DNA from: a virus
Direction: 5' to 3' (one strand)
IMG/VR virus record: IMGVR_UViG_3300037333_000056
Coordinates: 1 to 64,000 of that record
Length of the DNA stretch: 64,000 bases
This document shows, piece by piece, positions 32,914-44,000 of this stretch. Within the stretch, counting starts at the first letter, position 1. Every line of letters starts with the position of its first letter. Under the pieces are notes generated by a model. The model was not told where the DNA came from. It worked only from the letters and a program-made list of their open reading frames with translations, and did no database searches. Position numbers and translations under genes: made by a program.

Positions 32914-32929
32914 TGTTCACGTGTGAACA
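32914..32929. promoter_or_regulatory. Palindrome TGTTCAC-GT-GTGAACA
   Basis: Seven-base perfect arms around two bases. It resembles the shape of a parS site (TGTTNCACGTGNAACA type) but does not match its consensus. It lies 190 bases upstream of a ParB-like gene and could be its binding site. Confidence 0.4.
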
Positions 32930-32995
32930 GTCGAGAATTATTCAAGAATCCTGTGCCGTATAGATAAATAGTATGTTTAGTGTAAACTTTTATGC

Positions 32996-33052
32996 ATTAT
33001 TCGATCGAATAATGTGTTATTCTAATAAAGATAGGCTTATTCGATCGAATAA
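32996..33052. promoter_or_regulatory. Two palindromic operators, TTATTCGATCGAATAA
   Basis: An 18-base palindrome (32996-33013) and a second copy sharing the 16-base core (33037-33052), with centres 40 bases apart, close to four helical turns. A weaker copy (TTATTC/TAATAA at 33017-33028) lies between. All are just upstream of the promoter at 33068, so a dimeric regulator, perhaps the ParB-like product, probably binds here. Confidence 0.7.
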
Positions 33053-33067
33053 AGAATGCTCTCTGGC

Positions 33068-33096
33068 TTGACTTAATTCAGGAAAAGTAGTATAAT
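33068..33096 (+). promoter_or_regulatory. Sigma70-type promoter
   Basis: TTGACT at 33068-33073 and TATAAT at 33091-33096 with a 17-base spacer. The transcription start would be near 33103, about 16 bases before the ParB-like gene. The sequence after the -10 box matches the promoter at 4452. Confidence 0.8.
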
Positions 33097-33118
33097 ACAT
33101 TAACATTTCGGAATAGAA

Positions 33119-34000
33119 ATGAATCACACGAAGGATTTCCTAATGGAAAAAGACAAAAAAATCAGGAATGAAGAGATATTCGCAAAGAGGATTGAAGAGG
33201 TTGAAATTCATACAATGGCTGAAATCAACCCTATGCAGAGCAAGGATGATTTTGTTGCTCTAAAATATAGTATAGAGCAGATAGGACAACAAGAACCAGT
33301 AGTTATGTTTAAAGGCAAACTGGTAGACGGGAGGAATAGACTTAAAGCAATTAAAGAGCTATATAATGAAGTTGCAGAAGAAGAAAAATTCAAATATAGA
33401 ATGGTCAAATATAAAAAGCTACCGACAACCTTAAGTATATCAGAACTTGAAGAGATCATTATAGGTAAAGAGACAAGAAGACATAAGACTTCTACTCAAA
33501 AAGCTGTTCAAGCAATGAACTACTATATCAAAAAAACAGAAGAAGGCATTGATATAAACATGACAAAAGTAGGGAAAATATTTGGAGCTTCACAAGCACA
33601 GTTGTCTAGAGCAATAACTTGCAGGAAGGCTGCAGGAGAGCTAGTGATTCAAAGACTTTTTAATGGTGAAAAGATAACGATCAGTAAATCAAAAAAAGAT
33701 GGAACTATCTATAAAACTCAAACAGACAGCTTAGATGCAATTACTAAGTATTATAATGCAATAAATAAAAGTAACGCCTTAGGAAGATCTTCAGAACAGA
33801 CTATTAGCTCAATAGAATTAAGCTATTCACAGATACTAGCAACAGAAATAATAGACGACATGTCATACGATGGGATAAATTACTTAATAAATATATTAGA
33901 GTCAAATAAAGACACACTAAAAGTAAATTATAACGTAACAAAAATGAAAACAGTAACAGGATTAGAAACAGTCTCGACAATAAATAAAGATAGTCAATAA
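33119..34000 (+). CDS. ParB-like DNA-binding protein
   Basis: A 293-residue protein. Residues about 30-115 form a ParB/Srx-type domain with GQQEPVV and the GRNRLKA box (71-77). Residues about 140-170 look like a helix-turn-helix (VGKIFGASQAQLSRAI). The start may instead be ATG 33143, which has AAGGA at better spacing. It overlaps the next gene by one base. With palindromes directly upstream it may regulate its own promoter or mark the phage genome. A nuclease role is possible for ParB-like phage proteins. Confidence 0.7.
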   Translation: MNHTKDFLMEKDKKIRNEEIFAKRIEEVEIHTMAEINPMQSKDDFVALKYSIEQIGQQEPVVMFKGKLVDGRNRLKAIKELYNEVAEEEKFKYRMVKYKKLPTTLSISELEEIIIGKETRRHKTSTQKAVQAMNYYIKKTEEGIDINMTKVGKIFGASQAQLSRAITCRKAAGELVIQRLFNGEKITISKSKKDGTIYKTQTDSLDAITKYYNAINKSNALGRSSEQTISSIELSYSQILATEIIDDMSYDGINYLINILESNKDTLKVNYNVTKMKTVTGLETVSTINKDSQ

Positions 34001-34821
34001 TGGATATTACTTATTTCTCAAGATTTAAGAAGCAAATTGAAAATGAAAATACTAAGATAACAGCAATCAACCTTATAAAAGAAGATGATGCAGGCGGATT
34101 ATACAGCGTCAGCTTTATAAGGTCTTCAGTGATCTATCGAGTAAAGTTCATTGATAATAGAATTTACATAGGCCAGACAGCAAATTTTAACAACAGGATG
34201 GAACAACATAATTTACGCTTTGGTAGTATTAACATAGATAATGTAAAAATAATTAAATATTATGCAGAACAAGATGATGAGATAAATTACATAAGAAAGT
34301 ATAGAAAACGATATGGCTGGGACAATGTAGTAAATGTCGATAGAGGTTCTGTGGTTCCAGCGATGACAACAGATATTATCTCAAGGTGGTTCAATAGAAC
34401 ACCTAGCCAACTAGCAATAAAGTCTTGGTATTATTATTGCAATAAAGAGAACAAGTGCACATTGGCTGAAGCTGCTGCGAAAACTGGTGCTTCTGTTGCT
34501 AACGTAAAAAGAGCAAACAAGATAGGTGGAGTCAAGCAGAACCAGTTTAAACGTCCAGATATACTTGATCTATTGTATAATGGCGAAAAGTTTCCATTAG
34601 ATAATTTTATGGAAACAGATTCTCTTGCAGCAATTGAAAACTTCCTAAGAAAGCAAGAATTATCAAGAAAAGAAAAACTAACTGGGATAGCTGTTAACAA
34701 AGAAGAGCTATCAGAAGCAGAGAATGACATAGTAGATTCAATACTAATTAAGATAGACGGCGAAGCAAACAGAGTAAAAAAGGCTATAGCGAGCAAAATA
34801 TATGCACAGGTAATGCAATAA
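34000..34821 (+). CDS. GIY-YIG nuclease with helix-turn-helix tail
   Basis: A 273-residue protein. The GIY-YIG core is seen as VIYRVKF (44-50) and YIG (56-58) followed by the catalytic R66 in FNNRMEQH. After the nuclease domain are two possible helix-turn-helix units, for example TLAEAAAKTGASVANVKRAN. It is coupled to the ParB-like gene, so it may be recruited to the sites that protein binds. It could be a homing enzyme or part of a genome-exclusion or resolution system. Confidence 0.7.
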   Translation: MDITYFSRFKKQIENENTKITAINLIKEDDAGGLYSVSFIRSSVIYRVKFIDNRIYIGQTANFNNRMEQHNLRFGSINIDNVKIIKYYAEQDDEINYIRKYRKRYGWDNVVNVDRGSVVPAMTTDIISRWFNRTPSQLAIKSWYYYCNKENKCTLAEAAAKTGASVANVKRANKIGGVKQNQFKRPDILDLLYNGEKFPLDNFMETDSLAAIENFLRKQELSRKEKLTGIAVNKEELSEAENDIVDSILIKIDGEANRVKKAIASKIYAQVMQ

Positions 34822-34924
34822 AATAACAACTATAGCAAACAAAGAATACCTGAGACGGTAAGTTGATCACAAAAATGAATGTGAGAAAGATAAATAAAAA
34901 CAAAATAAATAAAAGGAAATAAAC

Positions 34925-35551
34925 ATGAGTAACATTTTTGACGAATTAGGATTAGACGCAGCAGCATACACAGAGGCAGAAGCACAAGAGGTATCATCAG
35001 GATTTGAGGTATTACCATCTGGTTCTTACGTAGCTGAAGTAAAACTACTTGCAACATTTACAACTGAAAAAGGTGCTGGTATGATGCTAGCAGACATAGA
35101 AGTGACAAATGGAGATGATAAACGCACAATTACAGTGTACCAAAACGTTAAGAAAAAGAATGGTGAGGCAAACCCTATTGGAACTGCTACATTCAAGCAT
35201 ATCATCGAAGCAACTGGTTCTGAGATGGCAGCACTGACAACAAAGAAAGAAACAATTAAAGCATATGGTAAAGACGTAGAAGGTACTGTTGTTAATGGTA
35301 TTGCTGGAAAGAAATTATTGGCTCTAGTAAGACACGTATTTGCTGAGGGTGAAGACTACGAAAACTTCAATGAGATTGAAGGATATGTAAAGACAGACGG
35401 TACAAACTCAAAAGGCGAAAACCAGCTTGATGCATTTAAGGAAAAGATTGAAAAGAATCCTATTCTAAAAAGAAAACCGAAAGCAGGGGCTAAACAACAG
35501 TCCACTACAGATGCAGGAACAACTGCAGCCGACGTAGCCAGCATGCTATAG
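34925..35551 (+). CDS. Candidate ssDNA-binding protein
   Basis: A 208-residue protein with a central beta-rich region (SGSYVAEVKLLATFTTEKG, then KRTITVYQNV) that could be an OB-like fold, followed by a Lys/Pro linker and a Ser/Thr/Ala tail. AAAGGAAAT precedes the start. In phage genomes such proteins pair with Sak4 ATPases. I cannot confirm the fold. Confidence 0.45.
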   Translation: MSNIFDELGLDAAAYTEAEAQEVSSGFEVLPSGSYVAEVKLLATFTTEKGAGMMLADIEVTNGDDKRTITVYQNVKKKNGEANPIGTATFKHIIEATGSEMAALTTKKETIKAYGKDVEGTVVNGIAGKKLLALVRHVFAEGEDYENFNEIEGYVKTDGTNSKGENQLDAFKEKIEKNPILKRKPKAGAKQQSTTDAGTTAADVASML

Positions 35552-35581
35552 CAGAGTATATACAATTATATATTTATGTAT

Positions 35582-35870
35582 TAGTATCCATGATCTTGTA
35601 TCTGGGTACTAACTAAGCTAGAGTTGGTTTTGCTGTGGTATAATTATGATGTTGCTGAAACATAATAGATATTAACAAACCATAATATCCTATGCATAGA
35701 CTAACAATATGCACAGACTTTTTTAATTTTCTATTTTTCCTTCCTTTTTTGATTTAAAATTATTTATCTATAATATCATTATGAGTAGGCAACACAAAAT
35801 ATACTACACCTGAACCAACTTTACTCTACACTGCAATACACAGCACAAACATATAACAATAGGATAATGT
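35582..35870. other. Noncoding region with hairpin and T-rich tract
   Basis: Between the SSB-like and RusA genes there is no gene. A stem TAGTATCC/GGGTACTA (35582-35611, one G-U pair) follows the SSB-like gene and may end its transcript. A long T-rich tract lies at about 35719-35756, and the rest is AT-rich. An origin or promoter region is possible but unsupported. Confidence 0.35.
35636..35644 (+). promoter_or_regulatory. Extended -10 promoter candidate
   Basis: TGGTATAAT, a TGn-extended -10 box without a clear -35, identical to the element on the minus strand at 8710. It would drive the RusA-helicase genes. Confidence 0.35.
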
Positions 35871-36293
35871 ATGGAAAATACAATACTTCATAGACGCATA
35901 CCTTTGCCAAAAAAAAAGACAAGATCTAAAAGTACAAACAAAGTAACTGAGACAATATGCACACTAAACAACATATCCTCATGGATTAGATTTAGCAAAA
36001 CAAAGATAAAGAATGACTATAAAAATCTACTTCAAGACTTGTTTATTCCAGAACCAGACAAGGAGTATAAGAGTATAGTAATTGAGTATAGGATACTTAG
36101 AGACTCAAATAGGCAGATCGACAAGGATAACGTCGTGTTTTCACTAAAATGGCTCTCTGATCTTTTGGAGGAACTAGGATACATAAAAAATGATAATGTA
36201 GTTAATTTCAGAAGCTTCGACACGAAGCATGATTTAACACTAGATGAGACTATGCTAGAGATAAGAATAGTAGACAAGGATGAAAAATGGTAG
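35871..36293 (+). CDS. RusA-like Holliday-junction resolvase
   Basis: A 140-residue RusA-family protein. The signature QIDKDNVVFSLKW (D-x-DN), then LLEELGYIKNDN, carries the acidic residues that bind Mg2+. It resolves branched DNA and would work with the helicases and Sak4-like protein. AGGATAATGT precedes the ATG. Confidence 0.85.
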   Translation: MENTILHRRIPLPKKKTRSKSTNKVTETICTLNNISSWIRFSKTKIKNDYKNLLQDLFIPEPDKEYKSIVIEYRILRDSNRQIDKDNVVFSLKWLSDLLEELGYIKNDNVVNFRSFDTKHDLTLDETMLEIRIVDKDEKW

Positions 36294-36300
36294 TGAAACA

Positions 36301-36441
36301 ATGTTTGTTAGATTTTTAATATTTACTGCTACAGCAGCAATTAAAGGTCTAGCTACAAGAGAAAACGCAGAGAAAGCATATAAATTGTACAAAAAGAAAA
36401 AGAAAGCAAAATCAAAAAAGAAAAGAAAAGGGAGAAAATGA
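36301..36441 (+). CDS. Small basic protein with hydrophobic start
   Basis: A 46-residue protein: a hydrophobic N-terminus (MFVRFLIFTATAAIKG) and a tail that is almost all Lys/Arg. It overlaps the helicase start in ATGA. A membrane-tethered nucleic-acid-binding peptide is possible. Confidence 0.5.
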   Translation: MFVRFLIFTATAAIKGLATRENAEKAYKLYKKKKKAKSKKKRKGRK

Positions 36442-37868
36442 CAGATGAACAACAAATAGCTGTACAAAAAATAAAAGAACCAACATGTAACCTTCTAAAG
36501 ATAGCAGCGAAGAGTGGATCAGGCAAAACATATCTACTTATTAAATTGGCAGAAGAGCTTAACGTAAAAAGTGGAATGTACCTTGCATACAATAAGTCAA
36601 TTGCGTTAGAAGCAGCAGAAAAGTTTAGTGCAAATGTAGAATGTATGACTACCCACTCATTGGCATACAAGTCAGTAGTAAGGCAGTTAAAATTAAAGGT
36701 AGGTTTTTTTGGGTACAAATCAATACAAGAAAAAATGAGATACGAGCATAAGCTAATGACAATAGACACAATAACAGACTTTTGCCTATCAAAACACACT
36801 ACTTTTGACAACTATAATAACTCAGATACAAGAAGAACTGAAAGCTTAAACAACATAAATCCAAAGATTCTGTATCTGGCAAAATCATATCTACAGAAAA
36901 TGTTTACTGGGTCAATACCTTTGTTCCATCAACATTACTTAAAGCTGTACCACATGATGCTTGCATCTGGAAAAATAAATCAAAGTGAGCTAGACTATTT
37001 AGCAATGGATGAGTGTGGAGACATAAATAGTGTAACACTTGAAATATTCAAACTACTTAATGCAAAAAAAAAAGTTATGGTAGGAGACCCAGAGCAAAAC
37101 ATATACACATTTAACAAAACAGTTAATGGGTTTAAAGAGCTTAGTGGAATAGGAGAAGAGGTATATCTAACTAGATCATTTAGATGTAGTACGGATATTG
37201 CAAAAAGAGTTGAGTTATTTATGAACATACACATTGATCCATATGCACGTTTTGCTGGGACAGATACTCCGGAACCAGATATTAAAGATGAAGTATACAT
37301 ATCAAGAACAAACTCAGCAATGATTGGAACCATGATAGAGCTAATAAAAGAAAATAAAAAGTTCAATATGGCAAGAAATCCAAAAGACGTGTTTGAACTG
37401 GTTCTTATACTGTTGCATCTAAAACCAGGAGGAGAGGTATTGTCTCAGGAATGGAATCACATGCAAACAGACGCAGACACATGGGGAGTATCAGAGTCTT
37501 TACAGAAAGAGCATGGAAGTGTTTTGTCATATATACTTAGTAAATATGGAGAAGATATATCAATTAAGACAGCATTCAACATGATAAAAAAATATGGATA
37601 TGACGATATAATGATGGCATATACATATGCAAAAAAGCATAAAGACGACGATTGCAAGCATACAATAACACTAAGCTCATCACACTCTGTGAAGGGTCTA
37701 GAATTCTATAAAGTATATATAAACGATGATCTTAATGCATCAGTATCTGCAGTTATTGAAAAAAAAGAACCTAATGAATATGACGATAAAGAACTTGAAC
37801 TAATGAGGTTGTATTATGTTGCATGCACAAGAGCTAGCCACGTATTACTTAATGCTGAACATTTATAA
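36438..37868 (+). CDS. SF1 (UvrD/Rep-like) helicase
   Basis: A 476-residue superfamily 1 helicase: AAKSGSGKT (I), AMDECGD (II), VGDPEQNIYTF (III), SSSHSVKGLEF (V) and YYVACTRA (VI). The protein lacks the 2B insertion of UvrD and is shorter. GGGAGAAA precedes the start. It probably unwinds ssDNA intermediates in replication or recombination. Confidence 0.88.
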   Translation: MTDEQQIAVQKIKEPTCNLLKIAAKSGSGKTYLLIKLAEELNVKSGMYLAYNKSIALEAAEKFSANVECMTTHSLAYKSVVRQLKLKVGFFGYKSIQEKMRYEHKLMTIDTITDFCLSKHTTFDNYNNSDTRRTESLNNINPKILYLAKSYLQKMFTGSIPLFHQHYLKLYHMMLASGKINQSELDYLAMDECGDINSVTLEIFKLLNAKKKVMVGDPEQNIYTFNKTVNGFKELSGIGEEVYLTRSFRCSTDIAKRVELFMNIHIDPYARFAGTDTPEPDIKDEVYISRTNSAMIGTMIELIKENKKFNMARNPKDVFELVLILLHLKPGGEVLSQEWNHMQTDADTWGVSESLQKEHGSVLSYILSKYGEDISIKTAFNMIKKYGYDDIMMAYTYAKKHKDDDCKHTITLSSSHSVKGLEFYKVYINDDLNASVSAVIEKKEPNEYDDKELELMRLYYVACTRASHVLLNAEHL

Positions 37869-37881
37869 AAAAAGGAAAAAC

Positions 37882-38016
37882 ATGAATGAATATTTAAACA
37901 TAAGTGGAGGAATTATTTTTGGGCTAGCAGTAGTCACGCTGATAGCGTTCCCACTATTCTTCTTTTTATCAATAGCTGGATATTTTATATTTAAAGAACT
38001 TAACGAGAACCAGTAA
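37882..38016 (+). CDS. Small membrane protein
   Basis: A 44-residue protein from ATG 37882 (AAAGGAAAAA upstream) with one or two hydrophobic segments (GGIIFGLAVVTLIAFPLFFF). The stop lies inside the terminator-like hairpin. It may be a holin-like or regulatory membrane peptide. Confidence 0.5.
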   Translation: MNEYLNISGGIIFGLAVVTLIAFPLFFFLSIAGYFIFKELNENQ

Positions 38017-38030
38017 AACAAACTGGTTCT
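38006..38030. terminator. Bidirectional hairpin between convergent units
   Basis: AGAACCAGT (38006-38014) and ACTGGTTCT (38022-38030) form a nine-base stem with a seven-base loop between the end of the + strand genes and the end of the late - strand operon. It probably ends transcripts from both sides. Confidence 0.65.
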
Positions 38031-38038
38031 TTGCTACA

Positions 38039-41000
38039 TTATCCTACTATCTGAGGGAAAAATGCATCGCTACTTAGTAGTGGGGCATTTATAAAATCTA
38101 ACCCATTTCCATCAAAATGCTTTCCAAACATCTTAACAATTATGTTGCTATCAATTATTGTATCTGGATGGATATCAATAAACTGTTGAATACTTGTACC
38201 AAATGCAACTCCAGCTGGATTAGCCTTTACAGTAGCAAGTATTACTTTCTGAATCCTCATCCAGAATGATGGGAATAGCAGAACACCATAATCACTTAGT
38301 GCTTTTACTTCTTTAGGCATATTTATTTTGTAATCAACAAATGATTCAAGAGTAATTTTTATTGCATCATGCTCGCTTTTGCCTTGAGCAATAAGAGTGT
38401 CTAGTAATATTTTCCTTGACACTATATCTATCGATTGCACAGCAAACGATCCAAATCTTACCATTGCACTATCTGGCGAGGCAATAAACTCTGATATGTA
38501 TTTTGCCATATCTCCAGTCTTCTTGTTGTGCTCTATTCTATCTCCAGACTCAATTAGATTATCACCAAAAGATTGCAATGCTTTAAAGTTTTTAGCACTT
38601 TTGCCAGCAAACTGCAACAGCGTCTCTACGTTCATGCTTTGGTGACCACTTTGAGATAGGGCTTTAATAGCTTTTGCAAGACCGTTATTTTTACCATTGC
38701 TGTCTTTCAAGAACTTATTTAATAATGATTCTATGTCGTTTTGTAGACCAGAAATAACAGACTCATCTTTATTCATTACTTCAACTGATATTGATTGCAT
38801 CATTCCAGTATTTAACATTATTGCCATAGGATGTGTTTTTATTGACTCTTTGACGCGTTTAAGTTTGTTATCAACATCTTCACCAGAATACTTTTTTATC
38901 TCAAGCTCTAGTTGTTTTAGTCTTAGCTTTTCAAGTGATTTCATATCTACTATAGACTCTTTTATTAGCCTTGGAATTTCTTGAACTGGAACACCATACG
39001 CTAGTAATATTGCAACGTTTGATGTTGTGTCTCCAAATATTTTTGGAATATTTGTGATTACCCAATGTATTTTGGTTAACTTTACTGCTTGTCTTATAGC
39101 AAATGCTGCCTTTTTGAGCGAATCATTATTGCTAAACAACACAGGATCGTTAAACCCTATAGCAATGTCTGAAAAATCCTTTCTTACTAGATGAAGATGC
39201 TCGTTAATACCACCTACGGTTGTGACATTTGATACTACTTTATATCTGTCTCCTATTAGTTTATGTGTCTCAAGAACCTCTTTTGCAGTTGAAGAATCTG
39301 GCAAGCTTAAAAACAATGGAATATCTTTTGTATCAATATCTGCAAGGTCTTCTTCAAGCTTATCTATTGACGAACTTGTCTTTAGATATTTTGTCATAGT
39401 TTGACTAAGCAATTCATCTCTTGCAGCTTGAGTATTATGTATTTCAATTGACCTACCATACGACCTTACAATAGCATCAGCAGGGTTCTTGTTTAGTCCG
39501 AGAAGATCTAATTGATCAGGCGTAAGAACTATTTTTTGAAATGAGCCTTTTAAAGTTTTGATGCTGTATACATTATTCATGCCTTTCAGCTCTTTATCTT
39601 TTGGAACAATTATGTCTTGGTTGAGGTAGTGGACACTTGTTCCTGCTCCTTCTTGGCTTGTTTGTTCGACTCTGTCTCTGTATACTATTCCGTAGTCTTT
39701 TGATGTAGGCTTTTGAAGTATTCTCCATCCAGATTCTTTTGTGTAATCATTATGGTTAAGATCTTTCTTTGTTACAATAGCAAATTCTTTTGGAACAGTA
39801 AATGATTCATATAACAGGTTCTCTTTTCCAAGCATTTTATCTTTAGTTGTAGCATACATCTTATTGTGTGAGCCAAACATTCCAGCGGATAGTGTCATTA
39901 ATTCTGATGCAAATTTTTTATTCTTTCTTAATAGCTTAAATGCATTCTCGTACTCTCTTACAGTATTTCCTTCTTTATTTATACGTGTATTCTCTTTTAT
40001 GCTATATAGTGCAAGAAGTGCTCCTAGATTTAGACGCTCTGCACTATCTTGTGGATGCATTTGTGCAATATTGTATGCGTCAGTGGTTCTTGATGGAGTT
40101 CTTTTGCCAGCGTATATCTGTGCCATTGCTCTTATTCTGTGTATCTTGCTTGTATTACCTATTTTAGACTCATATTCTTTTATGTATTCATCAATTGCTA
40201 TTGTTATATCTCCTGCACGCTTATTTATAAGATTACTCATTATCTCGTTAGAACCAATAAGGTAGAAAATTGGAGATCTTGCAAAGGTATAGTATATGTT
40301 ATCCTTGTCTCTGTCTGACATATGCTCCATAAGTTTATTTAGTTTAGATATTTTATTATCTTCGAATTGCTTACGTTTTTGTGCACTTGTCATTGTGAGC
40401 GTAATTGCACTGTTTAAGCTATCAAATGTTCCTAGCCTACCCCAAGTATCAAGATATCCTTTTAGTGACTGTAGCCAGTCAGCTGAACCCCAATAGTCTT
40501 CTGCTCTATCAAATTGCATTTTATATACGTCAAAATTTTGATACATAAACTCATGAGCTTTTGCAACTCCAGATTCAGTCTTTGGACCTATAGTGCTTGT
40601 ATATATATCTCCAAGGCCATTTGATATACTCTTGTTTAACATAAATAGAGATTTATCAAGGATTGAATCAATATCAACCTTATGTTCTTTACCTTTATAT
40701 ACATAGCTCATTGTTTCTTTTAGAGATTCTTCAGCTTTCTGTTTTGTATCTTTTGGCTGAGAATCAGTACTAGAACCAGCGTGCACGGTATTTGTTATGT
40801 CGTCTTCTTTTTTGTTTTTATCTTGTTTTTTTGCCTTGCCACTACTAGATGAACTCTTGTCATACTTTTCATTATATGTTCCGTACACTACATCAACAGT
40901 AGCGTCAAGTGTGTATTCTTTCCCGTCTAAATGAGTTATTTTATTATAGTTTTCTCTTGCATGCTTTCCTGTCATAAAAGGTTTTATTCCATTGTCTTTA

Positions 41001-44000
41001 TTGACATAATCTGTTATATGAAGAGGCGTTCCATCAGGTTGCCTAGAATACACTGTTCCATTTGCCTCAACAAGAACAGTTCTGTATTCCATATCATCAT
41101 TCTTAAAGTGCCCGATAACAGTTACTTTAGCATTATCACCTTCCTTGCCAGGAATTTCTGGGCCATAACTATACTCGCCCTCAGGATTAAAATTAAATGT
41201 TATATGCTTTCCATCACTAAGCTTGAACTGACTAAATAATTTAATCTTGTCTCCATTTATAAACAGTGCATTAAATTTATTGCTGATCTTTTTGCGGATA
41301 TTTACACCTTTACCTGCGTTGTTAAATCTTACTCCGGATGCCATAACTCCATGTATTGCAAGCTTAAGTATGTCTGCATCTACAATTTCTTTTGAACTAA
41401 TCTCGTTGAATTGCTTATTCGTTACTTTTGATATTCTACCTTTTATATTGTTCCATAGTTTGATAACATTATTTTTAAGAGTTGTAGATGTAATGTTTCC
41501 ACTCTGCTTATTTATATGTTTTATTGCAGCATATGTCAATTTTGCCGTAGAGTCCTCTGCTACCATTACTGCTTCAAATTCAGCAGTCCTATGCAGTTCG
41601 TCTTCTATCTTAAGCACGTCCTGTATACGTTTAGGAAGCTTATTTATTACTTTTTCGTCAAGTCTTGAAAGTATCTCTAGTGTCTTTTTTATATATTTTG
41701 CATTTTGATCAGATTTTCCACTCGCAGAATATAAGTACCCAACAGTAGAATAGTGAACTATCTCGTGTGCTATTGCAGTTTCAATATCTAGGCCAGAACC
41801 AGACAGTGATTCTTTTGTACCTATAGTAATTCCATGTACGCTAGGGTCATACGAGAATTCAGAACCAGATGTGAGAGACTTAACATTTTCACTTTTTATG
41901 AATTCAGATATTATTTGATTATCTTTATACTTATTTATGTCAAGTGTTTTGTTCTCTGCTCTTTTTACTAATTCTCCTATAATATTAGATAGGACTTCAA
42001 CATCGTGCGATGCATCATGTGCCTTACCATCTTTTTTTACACCTAATAGACTTTCTACTGCAGATTGCGTCCTATCAAACTTTGTTCTGTTGTTACCTTT
42101 GTTGTCTACAAATTCAACGTCATCTTCATTTGAGTCTCTTAGCTCGCTAACAGCAAGCAATTTTGCATCAAATATTTCAAATTTGTTTGATAGAAGTTCA
42201 TCTACGCCAGAATATGATGACAATATATCGAAGTCAGACTTTATACCATTGTATGCAATTATTGGAGTCTTTCCTCCATCAACGCTTAATGATTCAAGAG
42301 CGTCTCGTATTGATTTTGCAACACTATCCTCGTTGTATTCTTTTGCTGAGTCAGGTATGTCTCGCTTATATTCACTGTACTCTTTCATATCAAGTATAGC
42401 ATCGAAGTCATTGCTTGACGGCTTATATTCGAACGTTACAGGATCTCCATCTTGTACAATTGTGCCATTTTCATATTTATATTTTCTTGCGTACAGCTGT
42501 AGTAGTTCTTTTGATTTTCCGCCTTTAGCATGGTCATATCGTCTTTCGTCGCTAGGGTCAAATGTATTTTCAATATCTATTACAACAACAGGTTCTCCAC
42601 TAGAGACAATATCAATTATCTTGTTAGCGTGATCTGTTACAAACTCTGATATTTTATCTCCATCTATAAATGGTCTATCTTTATGTCCAGTAGGAGTTAT
42701 TGCATATGTATCAAGATATTCACTGCTTATTTCGTCTTTCCATGACGATGTATCTGCATCATTGTTGTTGCCGTTGTTATTATTATCATTTTCTGTAACG
42801 TCTATATAAGTGTCTTTTTTATCTGATTCTATATCATTATTATCCAACCTATAGTTTTCTTTGCCTGCAATATTGTTTCCATTAAACCCAAACAATAAGT
42901 GGTTCTCAGACATACCAGCATTATATACATACTTCTTGATGAACTTTCTTTTTTTATCTATTTTTTCACTGACAGAATCAAGATTGTTTGTGTTGTCTAT
43001 AAATATTGACTTCTTTATTTGCTCTGCAGAAATAATATTTTCATCATGTCCAACATCTGCTATCTGATCCTGAAATGAATCATATAGCAGAACCAGTTGC
43101 TCGGATATATCATATTCATAGTTTATTTCAGATGTAAGTTTTTGATACTCAACATCATATATGTCACCATACACTGGTACACTATGTATAGCATCATATA
43201 TTCCAGCTGTACCATTCTGAAGTACATTTAGCAGGTCATCACGATCATTCTCAAGTGACCTGATGTACTCATTGTCAGATCCATCAATCCTGTTTAGTTC
43301 ACGTACCTCTAGGTTTATATCAAGTATCTTTTGCTTAATTATGCGTCTTGTGTTTCTGTGTGCTAACTTTTCTAGTCCTGAATCTATGCTATGTATACCA
43401 GATACTGCTGGAATTAATCCATTTGATAGCTCCTTCTTTATAGGAACATATCCAGCTCTGTCAGATTCTACAAGAACCTGTCGCTTAGAAGTTATTGGCA
43501 TTCCGTACTGCTTAATCATTTTCATGTACCATGCTCTATACTCAGGAGTACCTTTTGCAGTAATCTTTAAGTTATCTTCACTATGTGTTTTGCCATATAA
43601 GATATGGTCAGGATTACGTTCTACTCCATTGTCATCAGTATTACTTTCTGTTATTATCATCCATGTTCCTGCAGGAATTATCATCCTAGGGAACCTGTCG
43701 GCAGCATCATGATAGTGTTTACTTGCGTCAGAATAGAATGTGTCTATATTTCTGTAATATGAGCTTAGATCATTCTTGTATGCAGTAGTAGCTTGACCAA
43801 GCGTGCTATCAAGTAGCCCAGCTAGCCTATCAACTAACCCAACACCTTCCTGTGCAAAGTATGCTTGAATTGCAAGATAAACTCCAGGTATAGCAGCAAA
43901 ATCTAATTCAGTATGCTTAGATAGATCTAAAACATTTTCGTACTTATGAAGTTCTGCAGATTTATACAGATCTTCGTCAACTTCTTTTATTGATGAAACA

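Noticed and set aside
32914-32929. Canonical parS site
   Set aside because: The arms are parS-like (TGTT...AACA) but the core does not match the consensus, so only a palindrome is claimed.
35719-35756. Replication origin at the T-rich tract
   Set aside because: No repeats or initiator sites accompany the tract; AT-rich stretches are common in this genome.
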